A DNA stretch of 64,000 nt from Lineus longissimus (Eukaryota; Nemertea; Pilidiophora; Heteronemertea; Lineidae): NCBI RefSeq assembly GCF_910592395.1, contig NC_088316.1, positions 8,124,001 through 8,188,000 of the forward strand. Reading direction: 5' to 3'. A model generated the notes under the pieces. It was given only the letters and a program-made list of their open reading frames with translations, searched no databases and was not told the origin of the DNA. Of the stretch, positions 46,379-56,585 are shown piece after piece (position 1 is the stretch's first letter; each line of letters begins with the position of its first letter). Position numbers and translations under genes: made by a program.

Positions 46379-47506
46379 ACTTTTTGCCCCCGAAGTAATC
46401 AAACCTAAAATATTGCTTGGGTATCATGACTCACCGGGATCTGGACACATTGGTGGAAATAGGTTATACCTGGCCAAATCAGAGAAGTACTACTGTCCAA
46501 AAATGTACACTCAAATCAAAAATTATGTGGCAAATTGTCCAAGCTGTGCAGGCAGGAACCCTTCTTCTAGACCAGTAGCTCCCTTGCTGTACCCATATCA
46601 GGTTCCTTCTGGATGTTTTTCAAGAATCCACGTTAAATTTTTGGGACCATTAAAATTGTCCCCGAAAGCGAATAATTTCATTATCGTGATGATTGATGCA
46701 TATTCGCATTACACTGACGCGGTCAGTGTGCCGAACGAATCAGCAACATGTGCGGCTGATGCACTGCTTGAGCGTATAATTTTTCGACACAACTCGCCCA
46801 AGCAGAAAGTCAGTGACCGGGGATCAGCTTTCACTTCCAAGTTATATAAACAGTTAGCAAAACTACTTAATATTGAGTTGTCATTCACTCCACCTTACTC
46901 TCAAAGCCACAATGGGCATGCCTAGAGAATGGTAAAATAAATATCTAAGACGATAAACCACTACATCAGCCCGTAACATGATGACTGGGACTCCGAAATT
47001 CTTCAGGCATCCATATACGCCATGAATTTGGCGCCTTCTGCTGGACGTTGGGCGTTTCCCCACATCAGGTAGTGTATGGGCACGTCCCTCGGAATATGAT
47101 AGACCAAAAGTACCTGCCTGTGATCAATGACATACCAGACCCTACGGATTACAATTGACAAGTAGTTCAGCGGTTCGAATTCATGGACAAGATAATATCA
47201 GACAATCTGAACCAATACCAAGCAAGCTTGAAGCATAGGAAATATTTACACATAGGACAAGTAGTGTACAATTATACGCCTGTTACAAAGGTTGGTCAAA
47301 CGAAAAAGTTCTGTCACATGTACAAGGGTCCGTTCAAGGTCCACAGAAAGATAGGCAAGGACATATACCTACTAGTGACACTGGATGGGTTAAAATTGAG
47401 CACGCCAGTAGCATCAAAGAACCTTAGGGCTTTCATTCACAGAAATTTGCCACCTGGGAATTCCGAGGCAACAGTTTTTAAATCTCAAGAGGAAACACAA
47501 AATTAA
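46379..47506 (+). pseudogene. Outer LTR element, integrase, catalytically dead
   Basis: GHIGGNRLYLAKSEKYYCPK and NYVANCPSCAGR form the HHCC zinc-binding domain. In the core, the first catalytic Asp is replaced (HVKFLGPL, Lys where families have Asp). The second remains (SDRGSAF). A TAG at 46922-46924 sits where the G-x-x-E motif should have Glu. 47183-47506 is the C-terminal domain (FCHMYKGPFKVHRKIGKDIY). No 3' LTR is identified. Confidence 0.85.
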
Positions 47507-47529
47507 TCAATCAACCGATAACCTTGGAA

Positions 47530-47866
47530 ATGATAAAGAGGCATCAACAAATGATGCAGATGCTGAAGATGACGAATGGACAGATGTATATAACTTTGAG
47601 AGTATCCTAAGTTCAGGATGCACGCATGCTGCGAAAGGAAATCTAGACATAGGACTAGTTCATGGCAAAGGTTCTCGGTAATGGGAACAGTATGGTTTAA
47701 ACTAAGGTCACCAAGCTTAAATGGAATATCGCTAGTACCCAGCAGGTCAATTTTGTCTTTGTTGGCAGTGACTGCCTGCTTTCGCTTAGTATAGTCAATA
47801 GGAAGGCCATTCAACATAGTGTGAGGATTAACATCCTGACATATCAGGTCATTCACTCGATACATA
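47530..47866 (-). pseudogene. Retropepsin-like fragment, minus strand
   Basis: Minus-strand frame with ITENLCHELVLCLDFLSQHA, resembling the conserved LGxDFL block of LTR-element proteases, preceded by LLGTSDIPFKLGDLSLNH. It overlaps the tail of the outer element in opposite orientation, so it is an independent relic. The active-site DSG/DTG is not visible. Confidence 0.45.
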
Positions 47867-48960
47867 CGTACTTCCTCATGCGCAAGAAGGAGTTATGTTG
47901 TAGGCCCTGTTTGCAAGATGATGGGAGAACAGTGACTATGATCATGTCCATGGATAAGGGATCGGCGAAATTCGAGTACATTACACGCGCTGTGTATTTT
48001 GGACAGCTTCCATTTCACCGCGAATCAGTCGCGCATCTCGACTCATCTGTCTCAATTGTAAACTTATGTAAGGCTAAGAACAGATCGTCTCCAACCTTGA
48101 GTAGGTTTTGGTTGCCCCGTTTCTTAATTCTTATGTCGCTGACAAGCCTTTGCGCAGGAGAAATCATGCATTTAATTGGTAAAAATCGCGATCTTTTCTA
48201 TCGCGCCCACCATGTTTTCTTTCGGCGGCTTTGCAATTTCAGTGATCTGCCGTATTTCTTAGGCGTTATACTGGCCAATATGTCTATAAAACTTCTACCT
48301 TACTTGCCGTAATCCTTATTCCTCGGCATCTTACTAATATACCCGTAATTAATCCCGTCCCTCTTCAAATTTAAATACACAATATGATCTTTTCTTAGCC
48401 ATGTTTTCATGTCAAGTTTTCCACGTGCGATCAATGCAATGGTGTATGACGTCACTAGCCGCATGGGCGGGGCTACGCCACACCGTCGGTGACGTTAGCC
48501 TATCATGACACACCTCCGTTTAGCCCGACCAATTGCGTCGCGGATCCGAATCTTACGTTGCGTCACGGAATGATACAATGTTGCGGCATGCGAGAATATA
48601 TATCAAAACACATCGAAAAACGAGAGAGAGCCGATAAAAACTGTGTGATTGCATAATACGGTAATTCTGACTTTGAAGATATTGCGAAGATGAGCAGCAC
48701 TAGGTAACTTTGACATTTTCGAATTCCGAATTGGACTTAGACTCTATCCATCATTATGTATGCCAACTTGTCATTTCCTTGGTCCCGCCCTCGTTGGAAT
48801 GTTCCTGTACGCCGCGCTGTTTAGCGCAAGGTTGGACTCTGAATAATTTTGACGTCGTGCTTGGACTCTGATCGATTTTGACGCTGACGTTGGACTTTGA
48901 TGAATTTCCACGTCGGGGCCGGACTTACACACGAATTTAGATGTTGATACGGGACTCTGC
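47867..48960. other. Unassigned stretch
   Basis: A 163-codon frame ends at 48312 but shows no recognisable domain. 48440-48640 is CpG-rich with a TGACGTCA at 48447-48454, a promoter-like composition without visible gene structure. Confidence 0.35.
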
Positions 48961-49300
48961 CGTTTTGAGATGTGTTTTAACTTTGATGTCCGACTTTGAT
49001 GAACATGGATGTTAACATGCTACCCTGACGTTTTGAGATGTGCTTTAACTTAGATGTCCGACTTTGATGAACATAGATGTTAACACGCTACCCTGACGTT
49101 TTGAGATGTGCTTTAACTTAGATGTCCGACTTTGATGAACATAGATGTTAATACGCTACCCTGACGTTTTGAGATGTGCTTTAACTTAGATGCCCGACTT
49201 TGATGAACATAGATGTTAACACGGTACCCTAAAAAACTGAGAGATGCGCATTAATTTAGATGTCCGGCTCTGGCGAACATACAGATGTTAATGCGACTCT
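48961..49300 (+). repeat. 68-bp tandem repeat, 4-5 units
   Basis: CGTTTTGAGATGTGYTTTAA starts at 48961, 49029, 49097 and 49165 (exact 68-base period), with a diverged fifth unit to about 49300. Each unit holds GATGTCCGACTTTGATGAAC. More degenerate units precede it from about 48840. Confidence 0.88.
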
Positions 49301-49676
49301 GACAAATTTGGAACAATAGACGAATATACATAGGCTCGATGTCGGACCCTGATGAGTGTATTACTAAATAATGTCTAACTTGGTTAATTTAAGACGCTCA
49401 AGTGTCTGAACTCCGCCCCCTTTCTTAGATGTTAGATGTGCCTCGACTCTCCAACCTTTCCAATTTAATACCGTAGACGCAATTCCTGATAGCGGGTAAG
49501 ACTGGAAGTATCCGCTCTCCGTGGGTTCATGCTTCCCCCTGTTGTTGTGCCGTATCTTTAGATGAGCACTGTAATCCGAGCGTGACGGTATATGAAGAGT
49601 GTACATTGTGTAAATATAGCAGGAATCATGAGTGAAACAAAGTTGCAAAAGAAAACACTGTTGTTGTAATTACTTA
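49301..49676. other. Unassigned stretch
   Basis: Between the satellite and the minus-strand protease. The open minus frame (49364-49648) has no recognisable domain. It may be the truncated continuation of the minus-strand Gypsy element. Confidence 0.3.
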
Positions 49677-49916
49677 TTATTCAATTTGGTATCCGGACGT
49701 TGTTTGACTAATTCTGTGGTATCTCAGTGTATCTCTGTTACTCCTCATCTCCAAGTGTATAGCACTTGACTCTCCGGTATTATCATCACGAAGGAGGGAG
49801 GAAACCTGCCTAAGACGCGTGGCCGCCACAATAGGTTGGGTTTCAAAAAGATCCTTTCTCAAAAGAGACACGCTGGCACCAGTGTCGATCAGAACATCTA
49901 TGTACAAATCCCCAAG
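49677..49916 (-). pseudogene. Minus-strand Gypsy element, aspartic protease
   Basis: The frame reads LYIDVLIDTGASVSLLRKD on the minus strand, with the retropepsin D-T-G-A active site. It continues across the inserted Gypsy element: the sequence at 58458-58490 joins to 49916 in the same frame when one TTTA copy is removed. No RT follows on this strand. Confidence 0.8.
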
Positions 49917-49920
49917 TTTA

Positions 49921-50226
49921 TGTGGTGAACTGGGTCACAGTCTTGGTTCCGTGGTTGGCCACGGCGGCGCCAGCATTACGGACGTGCCCCGGTCACCCGG
50001 CCATCCCCGCCCGTGTGTTACGTCACTCGGCTGCGCTCGATATTTCCCGCTGTACTGTCGATGACGCAACGACGCGTAATGTCGTTACGTCATCGACAGA
50101 GCGGGGTTGAAGCGGAGAGACGAGCGGGTTCGAACGTGGAAAGTGACAGAGATAAAATCGAGTATTAATCAACGTTAGTCGAGTCTTTCATTTAGCAAAA
50201 CTATTGCTACAACGTTATTCTTTTCA
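49921..50226 (+). repeat. 5' LTR
   Basis: 306 bases starting TGTGGTGAACTGGG and ending TTTTCA. It contains a strong imperfect palindrome at 50056-50098 (arms TGTCGATGACG... / ...CGTCATCGACA, loop of 7). No clear TATA or AATAAA. Confidence 0.93.
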
Positions 50227-50227
50227 T

Positions 50228-50245
50228 TGGCGCCCAACGTCTGAA
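50228..50245 (+). other. Primer binding site
   Basis: TGGCGCCCAACGTCTGAA, two bases after the LTR. The TGG start matches the CCA end of a tRNA primer; I cannot name the tRNA from memory with confidence. Confidence 0.7.
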
Positions 50246-50370
50246 GAATCTACGAAGAATTTATCGATTTTGGTGTTTTTATGAGTATTTTGTGAACGGT
50301 TTGTAATTGCGAGAATTTGATAACATTATTTGTTGTGCGTATTCTACAAGTAGGCCCTATACTGCGTTAA

Positions 50371-51472
50371 AATGAATAATTAAGAAAATGAGGAAGGTTA
50401 CGACCGCGATAATGTTGTAATTAATGACGCGGGCGACGGAAATGCAGGTTCAGCCCACGAAGATATGAACATGAATTTAGGCTTAGGGCCCGGGCATATT
50501 TTGCCTGAAAATAGGCCGGAGTACCGTGGCGCATCGGATGCCGCTGTAGGTGCGTTGGTGTCTGCGTTTTCCAATATTTTAAAGAAATTGGATAATGTGC
50601 AGCCAACCCGTATTATGAGTAACAGTAGTGCCGCAAAGGTACAGGCACCAAAGAATTATATGGTAAACCAGAATTTCAGAATTTGGTTGGAAAGATTCAA
50701 CACATTTGCAGATCTGGCGCGCGTATTGGAGTGCGGGCGTAGACAACAGTTATTGTCTAGATAAGATCACCAGGCTTACATTGCCGTAGCAAATTTACAT
50801 TTGTCTACGGCAGCGTTAGTCAAGCGTTTTCATAACGTAACGCGCGAACATTACAAACTGCAATTGCGTGCGCGAGTCCAGGCTTCAAATGAAACTTATG
50901 AAGCTTATGCCGACTCATTACAGGAACTTGCGTTGAATGCGTACCCAAGCGGCGGTTTCGCATTACAACAGGAGATGGCGCCAGACCAATTTTTAGTAGG
51001 GCTGAAAGTGACTGATCAAATAAAACAACAACTGTTAATGAGTGCCCCAATTGGTCTGGTCGAAGCCATCGGGAAAACACGCCAACTTGACGCGGCTCAA
51101 ATGCTTTTGAGGGAGGGTTGGTATGCAATACCTTCCTCGCATCATAGGAAAGAGCATACGCCTCACGTCATAGCAAATATTGATCCGGTAATAGCAGCAT
51201 CCTCGGTGCCAAACCAGACATCAGAGATGAGTCGAGTCCTCAACCTTCTGGAAAAGTTAGAAACCAGGATTACCAACTTGGAAAAGTCGAAGACGGGCAG
51301 TTCCACTTCCAACCAGTGTTGGCGCTGTCATGGCGACAGGCATGGGCTTTCCCAGTGCCCTACTTTGGAATGCTATAATTCCCATGAGTTTGGTCATCTT
51401 TCTCGCCATTGTACCAAACTGGTTTCGGGAAACACCAAGAAGGGATTGTCAAGGGGTGGACAGTCCCAGTAA
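50371..51472 (+). pseudogene. Gypsy gag with zinc knuckle
   Basis: ATG at 50371, but an in-frame TAA at 50380. The frame resumes to a second TAA near 50762, then runs open to 51472. Capsid-like sequence includes NFRIWLERFNTFADLA and VQASNETYEAYADSLQELA. A helical segment (LLEKLETRITNLEKS) is followed by CWRCHGDRHGLSQC and a damaged second knuckle ECYNSHEFGHLSRHC, where the second Cys has become Ser. Role: virus-like-particle structural protein. Confidence 0.85.
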
Positions 51473-52470
51473 ACCCAGTAGGAGCCCCAAAAGTGTGTGA
51501 CAGTATGGACGGCAGTCATTACAACCATGACGAGCAGAGGAACACCTCGTTAATTCATGGCTATGATAAACCACAACCTCCCCTGTGGACACCTAGCTCC
51601 TACAATGATGTTACTGTAGGATGTGGGTATCAAAATCAGAAGAGGAAAACCTCATCCGGTGGGCAAAAATCACATGTCTACATGCCACAATCAGTATCAC
51701 TATCAAGCAATTACAACCATGAGCGGATGAGGAGCTCTTCATCAACTCTTGTTTGTGATGTTGAATCAAGTCTTATAAGCGGGGACAATAGTCACAACCG
51801 TGGGCAGATGAGGAACACTTCATCGTCCCATGTTTGTGATGTTCAGTCACAACCTGTTACAGTTATTGATTATCAGTCATCTATTCTGAATCAGGATCAT
51901 GTTACGACTAGAGCAACTCCAAGTGCAGTGTTTAATGCAGACTCCTTGGAGAGCGGTGATATTGATGCAGTACCCATGCAACAGCCTATACATACATCTC
52001 TTGTGAAAGCTAGCGTTATTGATGGTGACTTGAAAGATACTCCGTTATTGACACAAGATTTGACAGAGCCGGTGCAGCCAATCATAATGCAGTCTGATCC
52101 AGTGAAACCTCCTAGTGAGAAGGCCATTTACCAAGACAGGAAGAGGAGCACCTCAGCTTGCCCTGGTAAACTGTTGTCACCAGGAGGTCCACCATTACCT
52201 AGGTATCAAACAGCAGCTGCAAATAAACCTTGGAATTGTGAAATGACAGAGCTTACAGTGTGTCACAATCTACGTCTACACTACAAGAACAGACAAGTTT
52301 ATTGGACGCTCCTACTCCTGATGTATCAAATAGCACAGAGAAAGAAATCGGGTTGAAGTCCAAGGAAGCTACCGTAGTGGAGAAGGCGACAACAAAGCTG
52401 AATGCAGAAGCTGGAATTTTTAAGAGTAGGAGGAAACCAGACACATTGTTTGTAAGACAGGTTAAGTTCA
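51473..52470 (+). pseudogene. Gag-pol linker with repeated HNHxQMRNTSS-like units
   Basis: Mostly open (51409-52356) but low in conserved features. It has repeated phrases of the type YNHERMRSSSSTLVCDVESS and SHNRGQMRNTSSSHVCDV about 100 bases apart, and the peptide ATPSAVFNADSLESGD (51913-51960) that recurs at 53512. The expected protease DTG/DSG motif is absent. Confidence 0.6.
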
Positions 52471-53058
52471 GTGGAGGCTAAGATCCGTCTGGAGTCCTTG
52501 CTGCTTAAATTGGAGATAAATGACATTGGACTGGATCCAGGTAAAAGAGAAATGGTGGTCCAGTTGATCGAGAAATTTCAATTTGCATTTTCAATGGGTG
52601 ATTTTGATTTGGGGCATACGACCGTACTACAACACACCATCGATACTGGAGATGCCCTCCCCATCAAACAGAACCCAAGACGTTTGCCCCCACATCAAGA
52701 ACCCTTCGTACTTAACACAGTTAAAGAATTGGAAGAGAGAGGACTAGTTAATAAGAAGCAGAGTCCTTGGAGCTTGCCGATTGTCGTAGCGAAGAAGCAC
52801 GACGGTTCGTTTCGTTTGTGTGTGGATTACAGAAAACTGAATGCATGCACAGTTAAATCAGCCCAACCTTTAGCAAGGATTGATGATACCCTTAACAGCC
52901 TATAAGGATCGGTATACTTCACAACTCTAGATTGTGCCAGCGGATATTGGCAGGTAGGCGTTGCACCCGAGGATCACGCCAAAACTTCGTTTGTTGTCGG
53001 AACTCAACAGTATGAATGGAATTCGATGCCGTTCGGGCTTAGTGAGAGTGCCGGAATG
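52471..53058 (+). pseudogene. Gypsy RT fingers, palm deleted
   Basis: VEERGL-type motif LEERGLVNKKQSPWSLPIV, FRLCVDYRKLNACTVK, FTTLDCASGYWQVGV (motif A) and WNSMPFGLSESAGMF (motif B). A TAA at 52903-52905 interrupts. At 53058 the sequence jumps from motif B straight into RNase H, so the YxDD motif, thumb and connection are missing. The deletion keeps the frame. Confidence 0.88.
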
Positions 53059-53767
53059 TTTGTATTAGACACTGATGCCAGCGACTTCGGAATGGGGGGA
53101 GTGTTGTCTCAGAAACAAAATGATGAGTCTGAGAAAGTGATCGGATATGGGAGCAAAAGTTTCCATGGGGGCGAACTAAACTACTGTACTACCAGAAGGG
53201 AGATGCTTGCCCTTGTAACATTCGCCGAACACTTTCGTTATTTCCTTCTTGGGAAAAAGTTTCTGGTCAGAGTTGATAATATGGCAGTGTCCTGGCTTCT
53301 GAACTTCAAGGAACCATCTGGTCAGATAGCGAGGTGGATAGAGAGGCTGGCGGAGTTTGATTTTATTATTGAACACAGGCCTGGCGTAAAGCATGGCAAT
53401 GCCGATGCTCTCTCGAGACGCCCAGTAAGGATGCGGCAGCATGGAGACTGCCCATCTTGTGGACCTACAGATATAAAGAAAGATAATCATAAATCGCATG
53501 AAAAGACCAAGGCCACTCCAAGTGCAGTGTTTAATGCAGACTCCTTGGAGAGCGGTGATAGCCATGCAGTACCCAGGCTGCGGTCAAGACATGCAAATTC
53601 GACGAAATCTGATGTTACGACTTAAAGAATTGAGGCTGTGCGTGTAAAGACAGATAACAAGGAGTTTCCTGCCATGTTGTCAAGAGAAGCTATTGCAACA
53701 GCCCAGATGACCGACCCAGAAATTAGGAACCTTATGACCACATAGCTGAAGACAAGAGTGAGCCTTC
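53059..53767 (+). pseudogene. Gypsy RNase H and tether
   Basis: LDTDASDFGMGGVLSQKQ, TRREMLALVTFAEHFRYFL, VRVDNMAVSWLL and GVKHGNADALSRRP keep the RNase H acidic residues. Then come CPSCGPTD and the repeated ATPSAVFNADSLESGD peptide (53512-53574). The frame stops at 53623-53625. Confidence 0.88.
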
Positions 53768-53770
53768 TAA

Positions 53771-54795
53771 GGGATCACGTCCAAAGTCCGCACGCGATAT
53801 TCGCCGGCGAAATTCACCCTACAGTATTTCGCCTGTGAAATCTGTCCGAAAATCGACCGGCGAATGTGAGGCGATAATATGAAATCGCCGGAATGTCAGA
53901 TGCGAAATTCTCCCACAATCACGCCAATTCTTCGATTTCGCCCCAAAAATCGCTCCAGGCGATAATGGAGCGAGTTTACGAAATTGGTGGCTCTTGCATG
54001 CTTGTCCGATATTCGAAACGATTTTGCAACGACTTTCGTCTTGTTTTATTAGCGGAAAAGTGCAGTCACGTAAACAAATCGGGTCATACTAAACAGCGTC
54101 CACCAGGTTTAAACACATAAATACATTAAAGCCATCGAAGTAAAATCTAATGGTCATAAACGAAATAAGCATGAAATTTTCAGGAAATGTATTTGTTATG
54201 GTGTACGTATTACGTTTTGGCCACAAAATTTTATTTTGATGACTTTATACCCGACTTTAAACCTGGTGAACGCTGGTGGGCGCTGGTGGACGCTGTTTAG
54301 GATAACCGGATACTACAACGATCTTGATTGGTTGGCTGAGACTCGGAAACATAAGCCTAACTATGATTAGCTGTATGATTCGGTACATTCCACTACAATC
54401 CTTCGGAATACATACCATAATACTAAGAACCTCAAACCTCTGTGCCAAATTTGTGTACCTCCTCGTGGATAGATGTGATGTATATGATTACTGCAGTCAG
54501 GTTGACCGGGAATTCCAGTTTGTGTTTTTGTTAGGTCTGCTATCAGCTGATGTCGGAATACGCATACTACAACACATGTAGGCCTCTAATATTCGCTTCA
54601 TTCCGATGGTTGGTGAGAGCGAATTAGGCGCGATTATTATTTTCGCCTGCGATTTTTATTCAGTCTGAATTTTCGCCTGATCATAATAGAATCGCCGAAG
54701 CAGGGAGCGATTTGGAGGCGAATGAGTGTGGCGATATTCAACCAGGCGAATATTCGCGCAGCGAATATTCGCGTGCGGACGTTGGACGTGATCCC
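53771..54795. mobile_element. TIR element with TAA duplication in Gypsy pol
   Basis: 1025 bases flanked by TAA (53768-53770 and 54796-54798). Inverted ends GGGATCACGTCCAAAGTCC and the matching GGACGTTGGACGTGATCCC, with further GCGAATATTCGC palindromes inside. Ends and 3-base TAA duplication suit a PIF/Harbinger-type non-autonomous element. No transposase. It contains a smaller TIR element. Confidence 0.85.
54089..54300. mobile_element. ~212-bp TIR mini-element
   Basis: Inverted ends CTAAACAGCGTCCACCAG and CTGGTGGACGCTGTTTAG; extra copies of GGTGRRCGCTGGTG occur near the right end. Nested inside 53771-54795. The duplicated flank is unclear. Confidence 0.7.
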
Positions 54796-54798
54796 TAA

Positions 54799-56401
54799 AG
54801 CAACTTTGCAAGGATATGGACTCTCAGAACGCGCCTTATGGGCACAAAGAGCTAGCATGGAAATATCCATTGGTTTGCTGTACATTAGGCCAGAAAAGGA
54901 TTCCAAACATAAGAACCACAGATTGGTATTACCCAAGTCCCTGATTAAACCTATTTTCCGGGAAATACACGAGAAATTTGCTGGAGGACACCTTGGAATA
55001 AGGAAGACGGAAGCAAAGTTGAGGGAGAGATGCTGGAGGCCTCAAATGAAAAGGGAAGTTACTGATCTTATTAGATCATGCGAGACTTGCCAAAAATGTA
55101 AGTCACCTCCTCATGGAACAAAAGGACTATTACAGAGCATTCCTGTTGGGAGGAGGAATTAGAGGGTACATATTGACGTCATAGGACCGATTAATCCACC
55201 GTCTCGGAAGGGACACAAATTCATTCTTGTCCTTCAAGATGCCTTTACAAAGTGGCCGCAGGCATGGCCTCTGCGCAATCAGAAGGCAACAACATGCGCC
55301 AAAGTGATAGTAAATGATTACATTTCACGTTTCGGTACTCCAGAAAATCTTCACACAGATCAAGGAACCAATTTCCAGTCGAATGTATTTGATGACATGT
55401 GCAAGATTCTCAACATCCACAAGACGAAGACGACAGCTTTTCATCCACAAGGGAATGGTCAGGTGGAAAATCTTAACAAGACTTTGAAAAGTATGCTGAC
55501 AGCCATGGTTGATGAAGAAGGTCGCGACTGGGATGATCGCCTTCCTGGTGTGTTAATGGCTTACAGATCAAGCGTTCAGGTTTCCACGGAAGAGACACCC
55601 TTTCTCTTAACCTTCGGAGATGAGATGCAGCTACCCTTAGACTTGATCATCGGCACTGCAGACTCCGATAGAGAGATTCCTTATCACAACTACGTATCAG
55701 AATTGAAGGCGAAAATCGAATCTTCATTCAATCGGGCTCGTTCGAATCTTAAGTTAGCACAACGGAGACAAAGGACATACTACGACCGGAAATGTAAGGA
55801 TGGTTCCTTTGCCGTTGGAGATTTGGTGCTTCTCAGAAACCACTATGTAAAGCCAGGCGTTCCACCCAAGTTTCACCGTCGTTGGATGGGACCGTTCCGG
55901 GTGTTAGATGTGTTATCTGAAGTCAACTACAGAGTAATAACGACGGAAGGGAAGGCCCCGAAGAGTAAATTTGTCCACCTGAATAATATGAAGTGTTTCT
56001 ATGCAAGAAAAAACGAAGAGTTGGACAAACCCAGCGATGACGATGATGACAAGATGTCGACTATGACTACGGAGGAGTCAGATAATGAGTCTTACAGCTC
56101 AAACTCTGAATTCGAATTCCGTTCTTATAGACCAATGGTTCTTAGATCAGATAAAATAAATGAAATCGCTAAAGAGTCAGGTGTTAACAAATCAGAGTCT
56201 AATGTGACGGATAAAGCAGCTCCTTTTGAGGCGTGTGATGCTTCCACTTTGGAGAGCGGTGTGGACCATGCAGAGCCCCTGCCGATTCCTAATCATGATG
56301 TATCTGATGTTTCTGTTTATGCCACTATAAGCAACTATGATCTGAGACCACCTGAGAAATTGCGCGCGCCGATTCGCTATCCGCAGTTACTGAAAGTGTA
56401 A
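54799..56401 (+). pseudogene. Gypsy integrase with one stop
   Basis: 54860-55120: HEKFAGGHLGIRKTEAKL...CETCQKC, the HHCC zinc domain. The core has VHIDVIGPINPP (Asp), LHTDQGTNFQSNVF (Asp) and HPQGNGQVENLNKTLKS (Glu), all catalytic residues present. The C-terminal GPY/F-like module is FHRRWMGPFRVLDVLSEVNY. An acidic/Ser tail follows, ending near TLESGVDHAEP (third copy of the LESG peptide). A TAG at 55160-55162 splits it, otherwise it is open from 55304 to 56401. Confidence 0.9.
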
Positions 56402-56585
56402 CTTTGTGTCGGATAAGAGCCCGCAAGAATGTTAGGCTCAAGAGCAAACTGTAATTAATAAGCAACCAATAAATGTATTAATGTAAATATGAAAATAATT
56501 GTTATCATTAGATATGAAATTATTGGAAGAGAAATACTGAAGCTAAATAATTGCATAAAGTAATTATACCATTTTGCCTTTACAG

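Noticed and set aside
47821-48312. 163-codon frame as a gene
   Set aside because: No recognisable domain; overlaps a minus-strand protease relic at its start.
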